Assembly: GCA_021806865.1 (NCBI GenBank)
Contig: JAKAPU010000066.1
Location: 1 to 12,663, forward strand
From: an archaeon
GTDB taxonomy: Archaea > Thermoproteota > Nitrososphaeria > Nitrososphaerales > CADDZS01
DNA: 12,663 nucleotides
Reading direction: 5' to 3'
Both the position numbers and the translations under genes were made by a program. Positions 1-6,647 of this stretch are shown here, piece after piece (positions within the stretch are counted from its first letter, which is position 1; every line of letters begins with the position of its first letter). The notes beneath the pieces were generated by a model that was given only the letters and a program-made list of their open reading frames with translations, had not been told where the DNA came from and did no database searches.

Positions 1-33
1 GTACGTGTGCGAATCAAGAAGGCAGAGAGGTGA
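1..33 (+). CDS. Possible C-terminal tail of an upstream gene (partial)
   Basis: The frame starting at base 1 is open and reads VRVRIKKAER before a TGA at 31-33. A basic tail ending inside the Shine-Dalgarno sequence of the next gene is what a tightly packed operon would give. Ten residues cannot identify a family. If real, it is the gene immediately upstream of the MoaD-like gene, where a molybdenum or tungsten enzyme would be expected, but that is inference. The frame starting at base 3 is also open to a TAA at 36-38. Confidence 0.3.
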   Translation, partial: VRVRIKKAER

Positions 34-34
34 T
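27..34 (+). promoter_or_regulatory. Shine-Dalgarno sequence that fixes the CTG start
   Basis: GAGGTGAT is complementary to the 3' end of archaeal 16S rRNA and ends four bases before the CTG at 39. No ATG, GTG or TTG lies at usable spacing in frame, so this site is the main argument for a CTG start. Confidence 0.6.
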
Positions 35-38
35 TTAA

Positions 39-344
39 CTGCGGTTTCTGGTCAGATACGTTGGACTTGCAAGACAACTCGCAGGAATCGATGAAGAATC
101 AATCACTCTTTCCGACGAAGGAAAAAAGCAGGAAACAACCCTGGATCGAGTGATAGAAATGGTTTGCAAGCTCCATCAGGGCGAGTTGGCCGAAGCATTT
201 GCAGCCAAGGGTGGGACCTCTCTGGGGCAACTCATGATCGAGATAAATGGTGAAGCCGTGCGAATCCGCGAAAGCAAAAATATCAAGATTCAAGAATCCA
301 ACCCAATATCGATTCTTATGGTTCCAACCATCGTCGGCGGGTAA
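39..344 (+). CDS. MoaD/ThiS-like sulfur-carrier protein, CTG start
   Basis: A 101-residue beta-grasp (ubiquitin-like) sulfur carrier. The N-terminus (LRFLVRYVGLARQLAG) matches the first beta strand and helix of MoaD, and the protein ends VPTIVGG, the di-glycine tail that is adenylated and thiocarboxylated by MoeB-type E1 enzymes. MoaD donates sulfur to molybdopterin; paralogues serve tungsten aldehyde oxidoreductases. The first in-frame ATG (159) and GTG (150) would delete the N-terminal strands. CTG at 39 keeps the whole fold and lies four bases after GAGGTGAT (27-34), a near-perfect anti-16S match, with an in-frame TAA just upstream at 36-38. CTG at 48 is a weaker alternative. The gene converges with the cytochrome b gene at 403-1242. 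Family call is fairly sure; MoaD versus a tungsten-enzyme-specific paralogue cannot be decided. Confidence 0.78.
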   Translation: MRFLVRYVGLARQLAGIDEESITLSDEGKKQETTLDRVIEMVCKLHQGELAEAFAAKGGTSLGQLMIEINGEAVRIRESKNIKIQESNPISILMVPTIVGG

Positions 345-402
345 CTCAATTGTTCTTGAACTGGCTAATCCACGTAAATTCTTCATAGCGTAGCTCAGAA
401 AC

Positions 403-1242
403 TCAAGTCGGCTTCTCTTGTTTGTCTTCGAGCGGCAAACCATAGAAATTCTCCGCAACAAATTCGGCTATCCGTCTTTCCTTGAACTTTGAGTCCATTC
501 CTCCCTGTGAAAGACCAGTTGCCTTCATTCGTAGCTTTTCAAATATCGCAAAATACGGGGTCATGATAGCGTGGAGAAACCGAGTGAATGGAGCAGATCC
601 GAGCAGCAGTGTCACAAGCACGAGGTGCAGAGCGTAGATGGTGTATGCACCAAATAGATCCTGACCATAACCAAAGAATTCGGTTGCGAATCCCGTTATG
701 ACAGTGAGAAAGAGCGCAGAGAAGAAAACGACGTCTGCCCTGAATGTCAACGGGTTTCTCTCGGCAGGGTTGGTCATCAGTCTGTAAGCGAAAATTGCGC
801 AGCCAACAATCAACATGGCACCACTTACGTTGCCGAGGATTCTCACTGGCCAGGTGAATGGCATCGGCTCGCCACTCGGATTGAAAATATAAGCAAATGT
901 GGTTGTCAGGGCTAGTCCGACAAAACCCCACATCATTGTCGCGTGAGTTAGCCAGCGCGACTTCGACTTTGCGTATAATGGTTTAATGAGAACTGCGTCT
1001 TCTTTGAGTGACCCTGCGGCAGTTGTAATTATCGATGGTAGCGTAATCACCTCTCTTATTCTTTTCACTAAATTCTTGGGTATGCTTGAATTGTGCCAGC
1101 GCGTTATCTTGTATAGTACACCCAAGACTACACAAACAAAAACGATCAAACCACCAATCTCAATAATGTGAACAGGAACAAAATTTGGAAAGCTCACGTC
1201 CAAGAGAACGTGACTAATAATTTGTCCGTATGCCATATTCAT
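403..1242 (-). CDS. NarI-like cytochrome b membrane subunit
   Basis: A 279-residue integral membrane protein with five hydrophobic segments at about residues 24-45, 98-120, 135-155, 170-190 and 198-216, the layout of NarI and the related HdrE/DsrM cytochromes b. Candidate haem ligands are H100 (start of helix 2), H206 and H224. The 18-residue gap between H206 and H224 equals that between the two helix-5 haem ligands of E. coli NarI (H187/H205). NarI has two ligands on helix 2, but only H100 is evident here, so one or two haems are possible; H25 could be another ligand. Its start lies seven bases after the stop of the Fe-S protein gene, so the two are one operon. Inferred role: passing electrons between the Fe-S protein and the quinone pool. 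No NarG-like catalytic subunit or NarJ chaperone is in the window. The C-terminal 50 residues are hydrophilic and probably cytoplasmic. Confidence 0.72.
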   Translation of the reverse strand: MNMAYGQIISHVLLDVSFPNFVPVHIIEIGGLIVFVCVVLGVLYKITRWHNSSIPKNLVKRIREVITLPSIITTAAGSLKEDAVLIKPLYAKSKSRWLTHATMMWGFVGLALTTTFAYIFNPSGEPMPFTWPVRILGNVSGAMLIVGCAIFAYRLMTNPAERNPLTFRADVVFFSALFLTVITGFATEFFGYGQDLFGAYTIYALHLVLVTLLLGSAPFTRFLHAIMTPYFAIFEKLRMKATGLSQGGMDSKFKERRIAEFVAENFYGLPLEDKQEKPT

Positions 1243-1249
1243 TCTCTCG

Positions 1250-1879
1250 CTACTCGCTGAAATACAGGACGTTCGGTTTCGTGCCGGCGGACGGCAGGAG
1301 AGGTAGAGGAGAAGCTCCTTTCTTGTCTATGTATCGGGATGGCTTACTGTTCGGATCATCTAAATCTCCGAAAATTCTGCATTGGACAGGACACGTGATG
1401 ACACAGGCCGGCTCAAGCCCTCTATCGACTCGGTGATAGCAAAAAGTGCATTTCATGGCTGTCTTGCTGCCTGTTCCATGGTTTGGATCTTGGACACTGT
1501 AGCGCAACTTCTCAAATGGGTTGAGATCGTCGCCGGAATATCCAGAGTTTTCATCTGGGAGGAACATCGCACCGTAGGGGCACGCTCCAACGCACGTGCC
1601 TTCGCCGCTGCATTTATCGGGGTTTACGAGAACAATGCCATCATTACGTTTCGATATTGCGCGCGTAGGGCAATTCTTTAGGCAGGGTGGATCCGAACAG
1701 TGGTTGCACAGAATTGGGATGAAAAGCCTCTTGTTCTTCTGGTTGTGCGGCAACTCCTTCTCAAGCACCCTCGCAAAGAGAACCTCCTTTGGTGTAGTAT
1801 TCTCCGCCTTGCATGCAATTGTACAAGCATCACAACCGATGCAACGACTCAGGTCAATCAGCATGCCAAGGCGAGACAT
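1250..1879 (-). CDS. Four-motif Fe-S electron-transfer protein (NarH/DmsB type)
   Basis: A 209-residue cytoplasmic Fe-S protein of the DmsB/PsrB/NarH class, with no signal peptide. Cysteine groups: C13-C16-C19-C23; C58-C61-C66-C70; C90-(E93)-C96-C100; C144-C147-C159-C163, plus an extra C167. Groups one, two and four are complete. In group three the second cysteine is glutamate (E93, codon GAA in CSGEGTCVGACP). In NarH the corresponding position is also not cysteine and that site holds a [3Fe-4S] cluster, so three [4Fe-4S] plus one [3Fe-4S] is the likely content. It is first in the operon with the cytochrome b gene (seven-base gap). Such proteins relay electrons between a Mo/W catalytic subunit and a membrane subunit; the catalytic partner is not seen, and the nearby MoaD-like gene suggests it lies beyond the left edge. 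The ATG at 1879 is close to the first cluster motif, usual for this family. Confidence 0.85.
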   Translation of the reverse strand: MSRLGMLIDLSRCIGCDACTIACKAENTTPKEVLFARVLEKELPHNQKNKRLFIPILCNHCSDPPCLKNCPTRAISKRNDGIVLVNPDKCSGEGTCVGACPYGAMFLPDENSGYSGDDLNPFEKLRYSVQDPNHGTGSKTAMKCTFCYHRVDRGLEPACVITCPVQCRIFGDLDDPNSKPSRYIDKKGASPLPLLPSAGTKPNVLYFSE

Positions 1880-2203
1880 TTTGAATTGAATTACCTGCGC
1901 TTACTTCATGAGAGCCGCGATCAATCTATTTACATTTCCTAGGAGCGTAGAAATTCAGGCAGTGGTGTGCCCATCATACAGACAACCCTTGCAGTTGTGC
2001 TTCACTAAATGCGCGATAGTCGAAATTGAGGCCATTCATTGTGAACACAGGGCACGGGCACTTTTTATTTCTATTGTTCAAACTTTGACCGATTAAGTGT
2101 CTGGGCCAAACTCGTGAATCGTTGCTGTGTGGCGTGTTTTGTTTAACGCTACAAAGTACGAAACTTGTTCATTTTCGGGTGCTGAATGAAGTCATTCGTT
2201 AAA
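1880..2203. other. Intergenic region, 324 bases, no gene seen
   Basis: It separates two genes read in the same direction. It holds the weak TATA candidate near 1931, another A-rich stretch on the minus strand at about 2058-2070, and a small palindrome, GAATGA-AG-TCATTC (2184-2197), seven bases past the decarboxylase stop. The two-base centre is too tight for a good RNA hairpin and no U-run follows. Short open frames here show no coding character. Confidence 0.6.
1924..1938 (-). promoter_or_regulatory. Candidate TATA box for the Fe-S/cytochrome b operon
   Basis: On the minus strand GAAATGTAAATAGAT lies about 52 bases before the ATG at 1879. This would start transcription about 25 bases before the gene. 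It is AT-rich among mixed sequence but not a strong match to the other boxes in the window. Confidence 0.3.
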
Positions 2204-3964
2204 TTACGCTTTCTTGCAGATAACGTCGAGTACAGCTTGTTTGTTATTTGTTTTGATGTGCGCAATCGCTCTTTGCAAGGCAGGGGCAACTTCCTTGGGA
2301 TCTGTAACCCTTTCGCCATAGCCTCCGAATGCTTCAACCACTTTGCTGTATTCTCCCGGAGGATCAATGTAGACCCCTATGTACTTCTTATTGCGAACGG
2401 ACCAGCCCTTTGGATAGAGTTGATCGATAGGCTGGCGTTCGGCAGCCCATCCCTGATTGTTGAATATCACTGTCAGAAACGGTAAATTGTAAGTGCTTGA
2501 AACCCAGTGTGCTGCGTCAGGCACTGAAAAAATGTATGATCCATCCCCAACGCATGCTATTACTAGGCTTGAGGGGGATGCGAGTTTGGCTCCAAGTGCT
2601 TGTCCCAGCCCACGCCCTAAGAACCCAGAGAATGTTTGGCCCAGATATGTCAGAGGTTTAGTTATCTCCACTTGATTTTGGTCAAGTGTGTACTCGTTGA
2701 CTATGACTGTATTTTCATCGATTGCTCTGTTTATCTCGTGCGAAAGCCAAACCATGTCTATCGGTGAGTCAGAGGAATGCAAGATTGCTGTTTCTCTGGA
2801 TTTTTCTTTCCATCGCTCATGCACTTGTGCAATCTTGGCCTTTCTTTCGCTCAATCTTGATAACGACGAAGCGTCAAACGTCGTGGATTCGACTTTCTCT
2901 CTCAGTCTCCTAAGAAATGAGCTGCTATCGCATCTGACTTGCAAATTTACACGGAAACTCCACATTGGGATATCTGAGCGCAGCGGGTCCTCGTCTATCT
3001 GAATGACATTTGCCGATTCTTTTGGACTGCTTATTGACGGAATCCAAGGCACTGGGCAATCCAGGAAGATGATCGTATCAGAGTTTGAAACAAGCTCGGT
3101 CGGATCAAAACCCAAATGCATAGGATCTTGCGTCGAGCAATTCATGAACGTTCTCACTGTTTCGACCACCCCGATGCCGAGAGTGTCGCATATCTTTTGC
3201 AAATCCTTGACCGCCTGAGGGCTTCTACCTACCGAGCCAGCAATAAGCAGCGGATTTTGTGCTTCTATCAATGAAGAGAACACGCTTCCGACTACTTCGT
3301 CGGAAGTCTCGGTTGGATGCGTCGGATTTGACAGGGCAGGATTGTTCAACTTCACTTCTCTCATGCTTTCCATAAGAATTTCTCTTCCGAAGGTCAAGTA
3401 AACCGGGCCTTTTGGCTCAGAATTCGCTATCTTGAATGCTCGCGCAATAACCTCTGGGAGGTTCTCTATGCGTTTTATCTCATAATCCCATTTTACAAAT
3501 TCCCGAACGATTCCGTGCTGGTCAAATACATCTTGGCCCCAATGTATCCAGAGATTCCTGCTGCCAGGATGACCGTACTCAGTGAGAGGTGTCTTGCCGG
3601 CTAGCAAGATCAAAGGGGTGTGTGACCGAGACGCATTCATCAAATTGCCCAGAGCATTGCTAGTACCAACGTTGACGTGGACTGCCACTCCTGCTGGTTT
3701 GCCTCTGAGAGCTGCGTATCCTAAGGCCATGGCAGTCGAAACATTTTCGTGCGGGATATTGAGGGATTTCAGAGTATTTGCCTCTGCTGCCGCCATTTTA
3801 ACGAGCCCGTCCTGAATCGGCGCAAGGTCCGTTCCACCAGTAAGTAACAGGCATTCCAGACCAGAATGAACCATTAGCACAAGAATAGCCTGAGCTACAT
3901 TCTCTACTTCCACAACAGGGCGATTATCTTCCAATTTCTGTATTTCACTCGAGTTACATGCCAT
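2204..3964 (-). CDS. ThDP-dependent decarboxylase/acetolactate synthase-like enzyme
   Basis: A 586-residue three-domain thiamine-diphosphate enzyme, the usual length for the acetolactate synthase/benzoylformate decarboxylase superfamily. The PYR domain (about 20-185) contains HENVSTAMALGYA, with E73 in the place of the Glu that activates the cofactor, and a NALGNLMNASRSHTPLIL segment typical of this group. A central nucleotide-like domain follows (about 215-360). The PP domain has the ThDP/Mg motif GDG (473-475) to NN (502-503). All catalytic landmarks are present, so it should be active. Substrate cannot be read from sequence; a 2-oxo acid decarboxylase or carboligase is likely. No small regulatory subunit gene follows, which argues against biosynthetic IlvB. 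An aldehyde product would fit the neighbouring MoaD/Fe-S/cytochrome b genes, but that link is inferred. ATG at 3964 is supported by a TATA-like box 24 bases upstream. Confidence 0.85.
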   Translation of the reverse strand: MACNSSEIQKLEDNRPVVEVENVAQAILVLMVHSGLECLLLTGGTDLAPIQDGLVKMAAAEANTLKSLNIPHENVSTAMALGYAALRGKPAGVAVHVNVGTSNALGNLMNASRSHTPLILLAGKTPLTEYGHPGSRNLWIHWGQDVFDQHGIVREFVKWDYEIKRIENLPEVIARAFKIANSEPKGPVYLTFGREILMESMREVKLNNPALSNPTHPTETSDEVVGSVFSSLIEAQNPLLIAGSVGRSPQAVKDLQKICDTLGIGVVETVRTFMNCSTQDPMHLGFDPTELVSNSDTIIFLDCPVPWIPSISSPKESANVIQIDEDPLRSDIPMWSFRVNLQVRCDSSSFLRRLREKVESTTFDASSLSRLSERKAKIAQVHERWKEKSRETAILHSSDSPIDMVWLSHEINRAIDENTVIVNEYTLDQNQVEITKPLTYLGQTFSGFLGRGLGQALGAKLASPSSLVIACVGDGSYIFSVPDAAHWVSSTYNLPFLTVIFNNQGWAAERQPIDQLYPKGWSVRNKKYIGVYIDPPGEYSKVVEAFGGYGERVTDPKEVAPALQRAIAHIKTNNKQAVLDVICKKA

Positions 3965-3982
3965 ACTTCTTTGAGAGTGGCT

Positions 3983-3994
3983 TGTTTAAAGCAT
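3983..3994 (-). promoter_or_regulatory. TATA box of the ThDP enzyme gene (leaderless)
   Basis: Minus-strand GCTTTAAACAAG is centred about 24 bases before the ATG at 3964, the distance expected when the transcript starts at or near the start codon. The same GATGCTTTAAA core recurs at 6391-6401 before another leaderless-type gene. Confidence 0.5.
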
Positions 3995-4075
3995 CATTGA
4001 TGGATTAATTTGCGTTTTTGAAAATAATGGTGTGTTCCCATGCCTTTCGTCACCCATGATAAACCTGTCCTAGTT

Positions 4076-5503
4076 TCAACCTGCAGGTAGCTTTACCTTC
4101 ACTAAAACGAAAGGAATGGCAAGAGAATTGATTATCCCGAGCCAGACGTACGTGTTCCTTAAAGATTCGACGAACAATACCCTATCGTGTAACGGTATGG
4201 TCAGTGGGTTCAGGGAAGACGTAATCATCGATGTTATCAAGCTGTAAGGAGCAGTGAATGTCATGAATAGAACGGCGATGCTCAGACTCACGGTGAAACC
4301 AACGCTCCACAACATTGCTCTGAAGGCTGAAGCTATCCCCCTTCTTTCAATCGGTACGGAAGCCATTATCGTACGTATGTTCGGCGATACGAACAGCCCG
4401 CTGCCGATGCCGACAAGGACCATGTACGCCGCTGTGTAGATGTATGGAGTTGTTTCGCCTACGGTAGAGAATAGAAAGAGAGAGATGCTTGTGAGCGCCA
4501 GGCCGGAAGTGGTGAGCGGCACCAAGTACTTCGCCCTGTCCGAAAATAGTCCGCTCAATGGGCCGGATGCAAGAAATGCTATCTCAAGCGGCAGTATCCT
4601 GATTCCTGCGTCGAACGGGCTCAGCCCAACGGACAGCTGCAAGTACAGGCTGAGTAAAAGGAGTACCGCGCCCCACGCTATTGCGTTCAAAAGCAGCGCA
4701 GAGACCCCAGCAGTGAACTCTCTTATCTTCAGGAGTCCTAGGTCGAGCATAGGTTCCCTTGACCTCCTTTCCTGCCAGACGAAGACAGTGATGCTGACCA
4801 TGCTGATAAGCGCAAGCAAGATTACCACGTAAAGAGTTGATTGACTGATTCCATAAGCCGTGTAGGTGAGTGCGAGCAAAAGCGAAGTTACAAAGCACAT
4901 GAAGGAAGAGATCCCCACCCAGTCCATCCCCCTGCCCTTGTCGAGTTTTGCAATTTCCTTCAGTCTCCTGTGAGCCCAGACCGTCCCGAAGATTCCTATC
5001 GGGACATTTATGTAGAAGAGAGCTCTCCAGTCGAGCGCCGAAAGAATGAGACCGCTAAGTGTCAGCCCAGCCATGCCACCGAAACGGAATCCGAGCTGGT
5101 TTACGCCAAGCGAGAGTCCGAGCCGGTCTTTGGGAGTTGCATCAGTTATTATTGCTGCGCTGTTCGTGAATATTACACCAGAGCCCAGGCCCTGGATCGC
5201 CCGAAATCCGATCAACATCGCTGGATTCAAGGAGGCGCTTGAAAGAAAGGAGCCTACTGTGAACACGACGAAGCCAAGGTTGTAGATCTTCACCCTCCCG
5301 TAGATGTCGGTCATTCTCCCGATCAAGAGAAGCGCCACCGTGCTTCCGAGCATGTAGGACTGCGTGAACCAGATAGCCTCCTCGGCGTTGGCGTGCAATG
5401 CGGCGGCAACCTCCGGGAACCCGACGATGACTATCCTTGAGTCTATGCCGGCCATCAGTACTCCCACCGTGGTCACCGTCAAGACAGTCCACTTGTACTC
5501 CAT
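4076..5503 (-). CDS. MFS multidrug exporter, DHA2 (EmrB/QacA-like)
   Basis: A 475-residue polytopic membrane protein with roughly 14 hydrophobic segments, the DHA2 layout of drug:H+ antiporters. Visible family motifs: an acidic residue in helix 1 (MAGIDSRIVIVGFPEV, D21; usual form LDxTIVNVALP), motif A GRMTDIYGRVK (62-72), motif B RAIQGLGSG (101-109), a degenerate motif C near 132-152, and DWRALFYINVPIG (158-170) characteristic of EmrB/QacA-like exporters. Replacement of the usual VNVALP by VIVGFP is a small departure. Efflux of toxic or lipophilic compounds is inferred; substrate unknown. The gene looks more GC-rich than the decarboxylase gene beside it and is separated from it by 111 bases with a promoter, so it is probably its own unit. 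A hairpin-forming AT-rich inverted repeat lies in its upstream region (5536-5560). Confidence 0.85.
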   Translation of the reverse strand: MEYKWTVLTVTTVGVLMAGIDSRIVIVGFPEVAAALHANAEEAIWFTQSYMLGSTVALLLIGRMTDIYGRVKIYNLGFVVFTVGSFLSSASLNPAMLIGFRAIQGLGSGVIFTNSAAIITDATPKDRLGLSLGVNQLGFRFGGMAGLTLSGLILSALDWRALFYINVPIGIFGTVWAHRRLKEIAKLDKGRGMDWVGISSFMCFVTSLLLALTYTAYGISQSTLYVVILLALISMVSITVFVWQERRSREPMLDLGLLKIREFTAGVSALLLNAIAWGAVLLLLSLYLQLSVGLSPFDAGIRILPLEIAFLASGPLSGLFSDRAKYLVPLTTSGLALTSISLFLFSTVGETTPYIYTAAYMVLVGIGSGLFVSPNIRTIMASVPIERRGIASAFRAMLWSVGFTVSLSIAVLFMTFTAPYSLITSMITSSLNPLTIPLHDRVLFVESLRNTYVWLGIINSLAIPFVLVKVKLPAG

Positions 5504-5535
5504 CTAAGCTCGAAGTAGTTGCCTGGAACAAGTTG

Positions 5536-5560
5536 AAAAAATAGCTGGCGACTATTTTTT
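5536..5560. promoter_or_regulatory. AT-rich inverted repeat upstream of the MFS gene (promoter/operator)
   Basis: AAAAAATAG (5536-5544) and CTATTTTTT (5552-5560) are perfect 9-base inverted arms around a 7-base loop, 33-57 bases before the MFS ATG. On the minus strand the outer arm plus neighbour reads CCAAAAAAATAG, similar to a BRE/TATA element. The repeat could be an operator overlapping the promoter or a factor-independent terminator for a plus-strand transcript; no gene ends here on the plus strand, which favours the former. Confidence 0.4.
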
Positions 5561-5592
5561 TGGCGCGGCTAACCGACTGAAGGTTCCTCCTT

Positions 5593-5802
5593 ATGAACGC
5601 GGATCAATCAGCAGAGGGACCCTTCCGTGATCTTTCTTTCACGGTGTTTGGGATATTGAAGCTGCCCACTGGCGCTTCGATTGCTCTTTCTGGAAGCTCT
5701 CCAGCTGTTACGGTTATTCGGTCACAGATAGATGGAGGACAGGCACTACTCCTAGGGGCAGGGAAGTGGTCGCTGCGTCGCAATGATAAACAGCGGGTCT
5801 GA
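5593..5802 (+). CDS. Doubtful small ORF, 69 residues
   Basis: An ATG-initiated frame with no recognisable family, no Shine-Dalgarno sequence (GGTTCCTCC precedes the ATG) and no clear TATA box at leaderless distance. The middle (residues about 19-58) is moderately hydrophobic and glycine/serine-rich, ending RRNDKQRV. It may be a chance frame or a remnant. It is listed because nothing else occupies this gap. Confidence 0.2.
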   Translation: MNADQSAEGPFRDLSFTVFGILKLPTGASIALSGSSPAVTVIRSQIDGGQALLLGAGKWSLRRNDKQRV

Positions 5803-5999
5803 AAATCAACCTGTTATTCTTGACCGCTTCCTGAGCTTTCTCGGTTGTTGCGTCATGGATCCGGGCACCGTGTGCTAACTACGTGTACGCAATGCACGAT
5901 AAACAGCGTGGATGTCCATCAGCGACAAACCCGCTTGTCTCGAGAGGACGGACAATCCGTAAAAAGAAGCGTTACCCATGACAATACTGACGAACAATC
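5803..5999. other. Gene-poor stretch before tatA
   Basis: With the doubtful ORF removed, 5504-5999 is about 500 bases without a confident gene. An 11-base direct repeat GATAAACAGCG occurs near 5786 and again near 5891, each preceded by GCAATG within a few bases. An A-rich stretch CCGTAAAAAGAA (about 5957-5968) might serve as the tatA promoter. I see no tRNA or other RNA gene. Confidence 0.5.
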
Positions 6000-6239
6000 A
6001 TGGCTTGGGATGACCTAGTGGTCTGGGTTCTCATAATAGCAGTGGTAGTATTCCTGTTCGTAGCCAACAAGATTCCAGAGATTGCAAAAGGACTGGGACA
6101 GGCGAGGAAAGAGTTCGAACAAGCGTCGAAGGGGCTAACAAATCCGGCGAACGCGGGCAATCCTCAGACAAACCAATTCTTGGCTTCAGGCAATTCCGCC
6201 TCGACTGCACGGCAGGAGAAGGGCCCTGCTAGTGTTTGA
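6000..6239 (+). CDS. tatA: Twin-arginine translocase subunit TatA/E
   Basis: A 79-residue protein with the TatA plan: a very short N-terminus (MAWDD), one membrane helix (about residues 6-23, VVWVLIIAVVVFLFVA), then the amphipathic helix NKIPEIAKGLGQARKEFEQ and a flexible polar tail. The hinge is ANKIPE rather than the common FGPKKLPE; the phenylalanine-glycine pair is absent, as in some archaeal TatA proteins. It oligomerises with TatC to pass folded proteins, often Fe-S or Mo cofactor enzymes, across the membrane. No tatC is in the window, so TatA is encoded apart from it. Its transcript would run toward the insertion element 90 bases downstream; the element end contains a UUCGG-loop hairpin that might terminate it. 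Family call is firm; TatA versus TatB is less so. Confidence 0.85.
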   Translation: MAWDDLVVWVLIIAVVVFLFVANKIPEIAKGLGQARKEFEQASKGLTNPANAGNPQTNQFLASGNSASTARQEKGPASV

Positions 6240-6320
6240 ATCCACTCATAGTCGCTGCCCAAAATGAAGAAATCGATACGCGTGGAAAGACGCGGGAACA
6301 GATAGCCTCGGAGTTGGCTT

Positions 6321-6328
6321 GGAAACTG
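6321..6328. repeat. Target-site duplication, left copy (GGAAACTG)
   Basis: The exact octamer GGAAACTG abuts the left terminal inverted repeat and recurs directly after the right one at 8798-8805. Eight-base duplications are the rule for the IS6 family. Confidence 0.9.
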
Positions 6329-6379
6329 GGTTCTATTTCATCTTCGGGTGATTTGAAAGGGCGTTTCACTTCGGGTGAA
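6329..6379 (+). repeat. Left terminal inverted repeat of the IS
   Basis: It starts GGTTCTATTTC and holds two direct copies of CTTCGGGTGA (6342-6351 and 6369-6378), 27 bases apart. The inner copy forms TTTCAC-TTCGG-GTGAAA (6364-6380), a hairpin with a UUCGG-type loop. The mismatches with the right end cluster at 6352-6356, between the paired copies, suggesting the decamers are what is conserved, probably as transposase-binding sites. Confidence 0.88.
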
Positions 6380-6395
6380 AATTTAGGTTATGATG

Positions 6396-6405
6396 CTTTA
6401 AATAA
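6396..6405 (+). promoter_or_regulatory. TATA box for the first IS passenger ORF (leaderless)
   Basis: CTTTAAATAA is centred about 28 bases before the ATG at 6429. It sits just inside the left terminal repeat, so the element carries its own promoter for this ORF. Confidence 0.55.
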
Positions 6406-6428
6406 CTGAATGTCTCGACTTTCTGCTA

Positions 6429-6647
6429 ATGCAATACAAGTTCTTAGCATTTCGATACGGAACAATAAGGATGCCTAAAGTGCAAGAGAATGACTTCACC
6501 GAACTGACACTTCTAAATCAGCTAGCCGCTGGTGATCAAGGAAAGAAATTGGGAAATCTAATCAATGATGGATGGAAAATACAAAACTTGCAAGTGCTAA
6601 AAGAAGGAAAGGGCTATCTTTGGATTCTGCTAATGGGAAAGGAATAG
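6429..6647 (+). CDS. Small DUF4177-like protein carried by the IS
   Basis: A 72-residue protein: MQYKFLAFRYG as the first strand, a helix, then NLINDGWKIQNLQVLKEGKGYLWILLMGKE. The pattern of short strand, LN...GW and a closing hydrophobic strand resembles DUF4177-type small alpha/beta proteins, whose function is unknown; this is a resemblance by eye. A TATA box at leaderless distance supports expression. Its 3' end overlaps the transposase 3' end by 34 bases on the opposite strand, so the two genes converge and may make overlapping antisense transcripts. A role in modulating transposition is possible but unproven. Confidence 0.6.
   Translation: MQYKFLAFRYGTIRMPKVQENDFTELTLLNQLAAGDQGKKLGNLINDGWKIQNLQVLKEGKGYLWILLMGKE

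Noticed and set aside
2186..3815. Several plus-strand frames of 60-104 residues
   Set aside because: They are complementary to the well-supported ThDP enzyme gene and have no independent support.
4440..5285. Plus-strand and alternate minus-strand frames within the MFS gene
   Set aside because: The exporter has clear motifs and continuous hydrophobic segments; the others are low-complexity shadows.
6364..6380. UUCGG-loop hairpin as a dedicated tatA terminator
   Set aside because: It lies inside the terminal inverted repeat of the IS and recurs in similar form at the other end, so it arrived with the element; any terminator effect is secondary.
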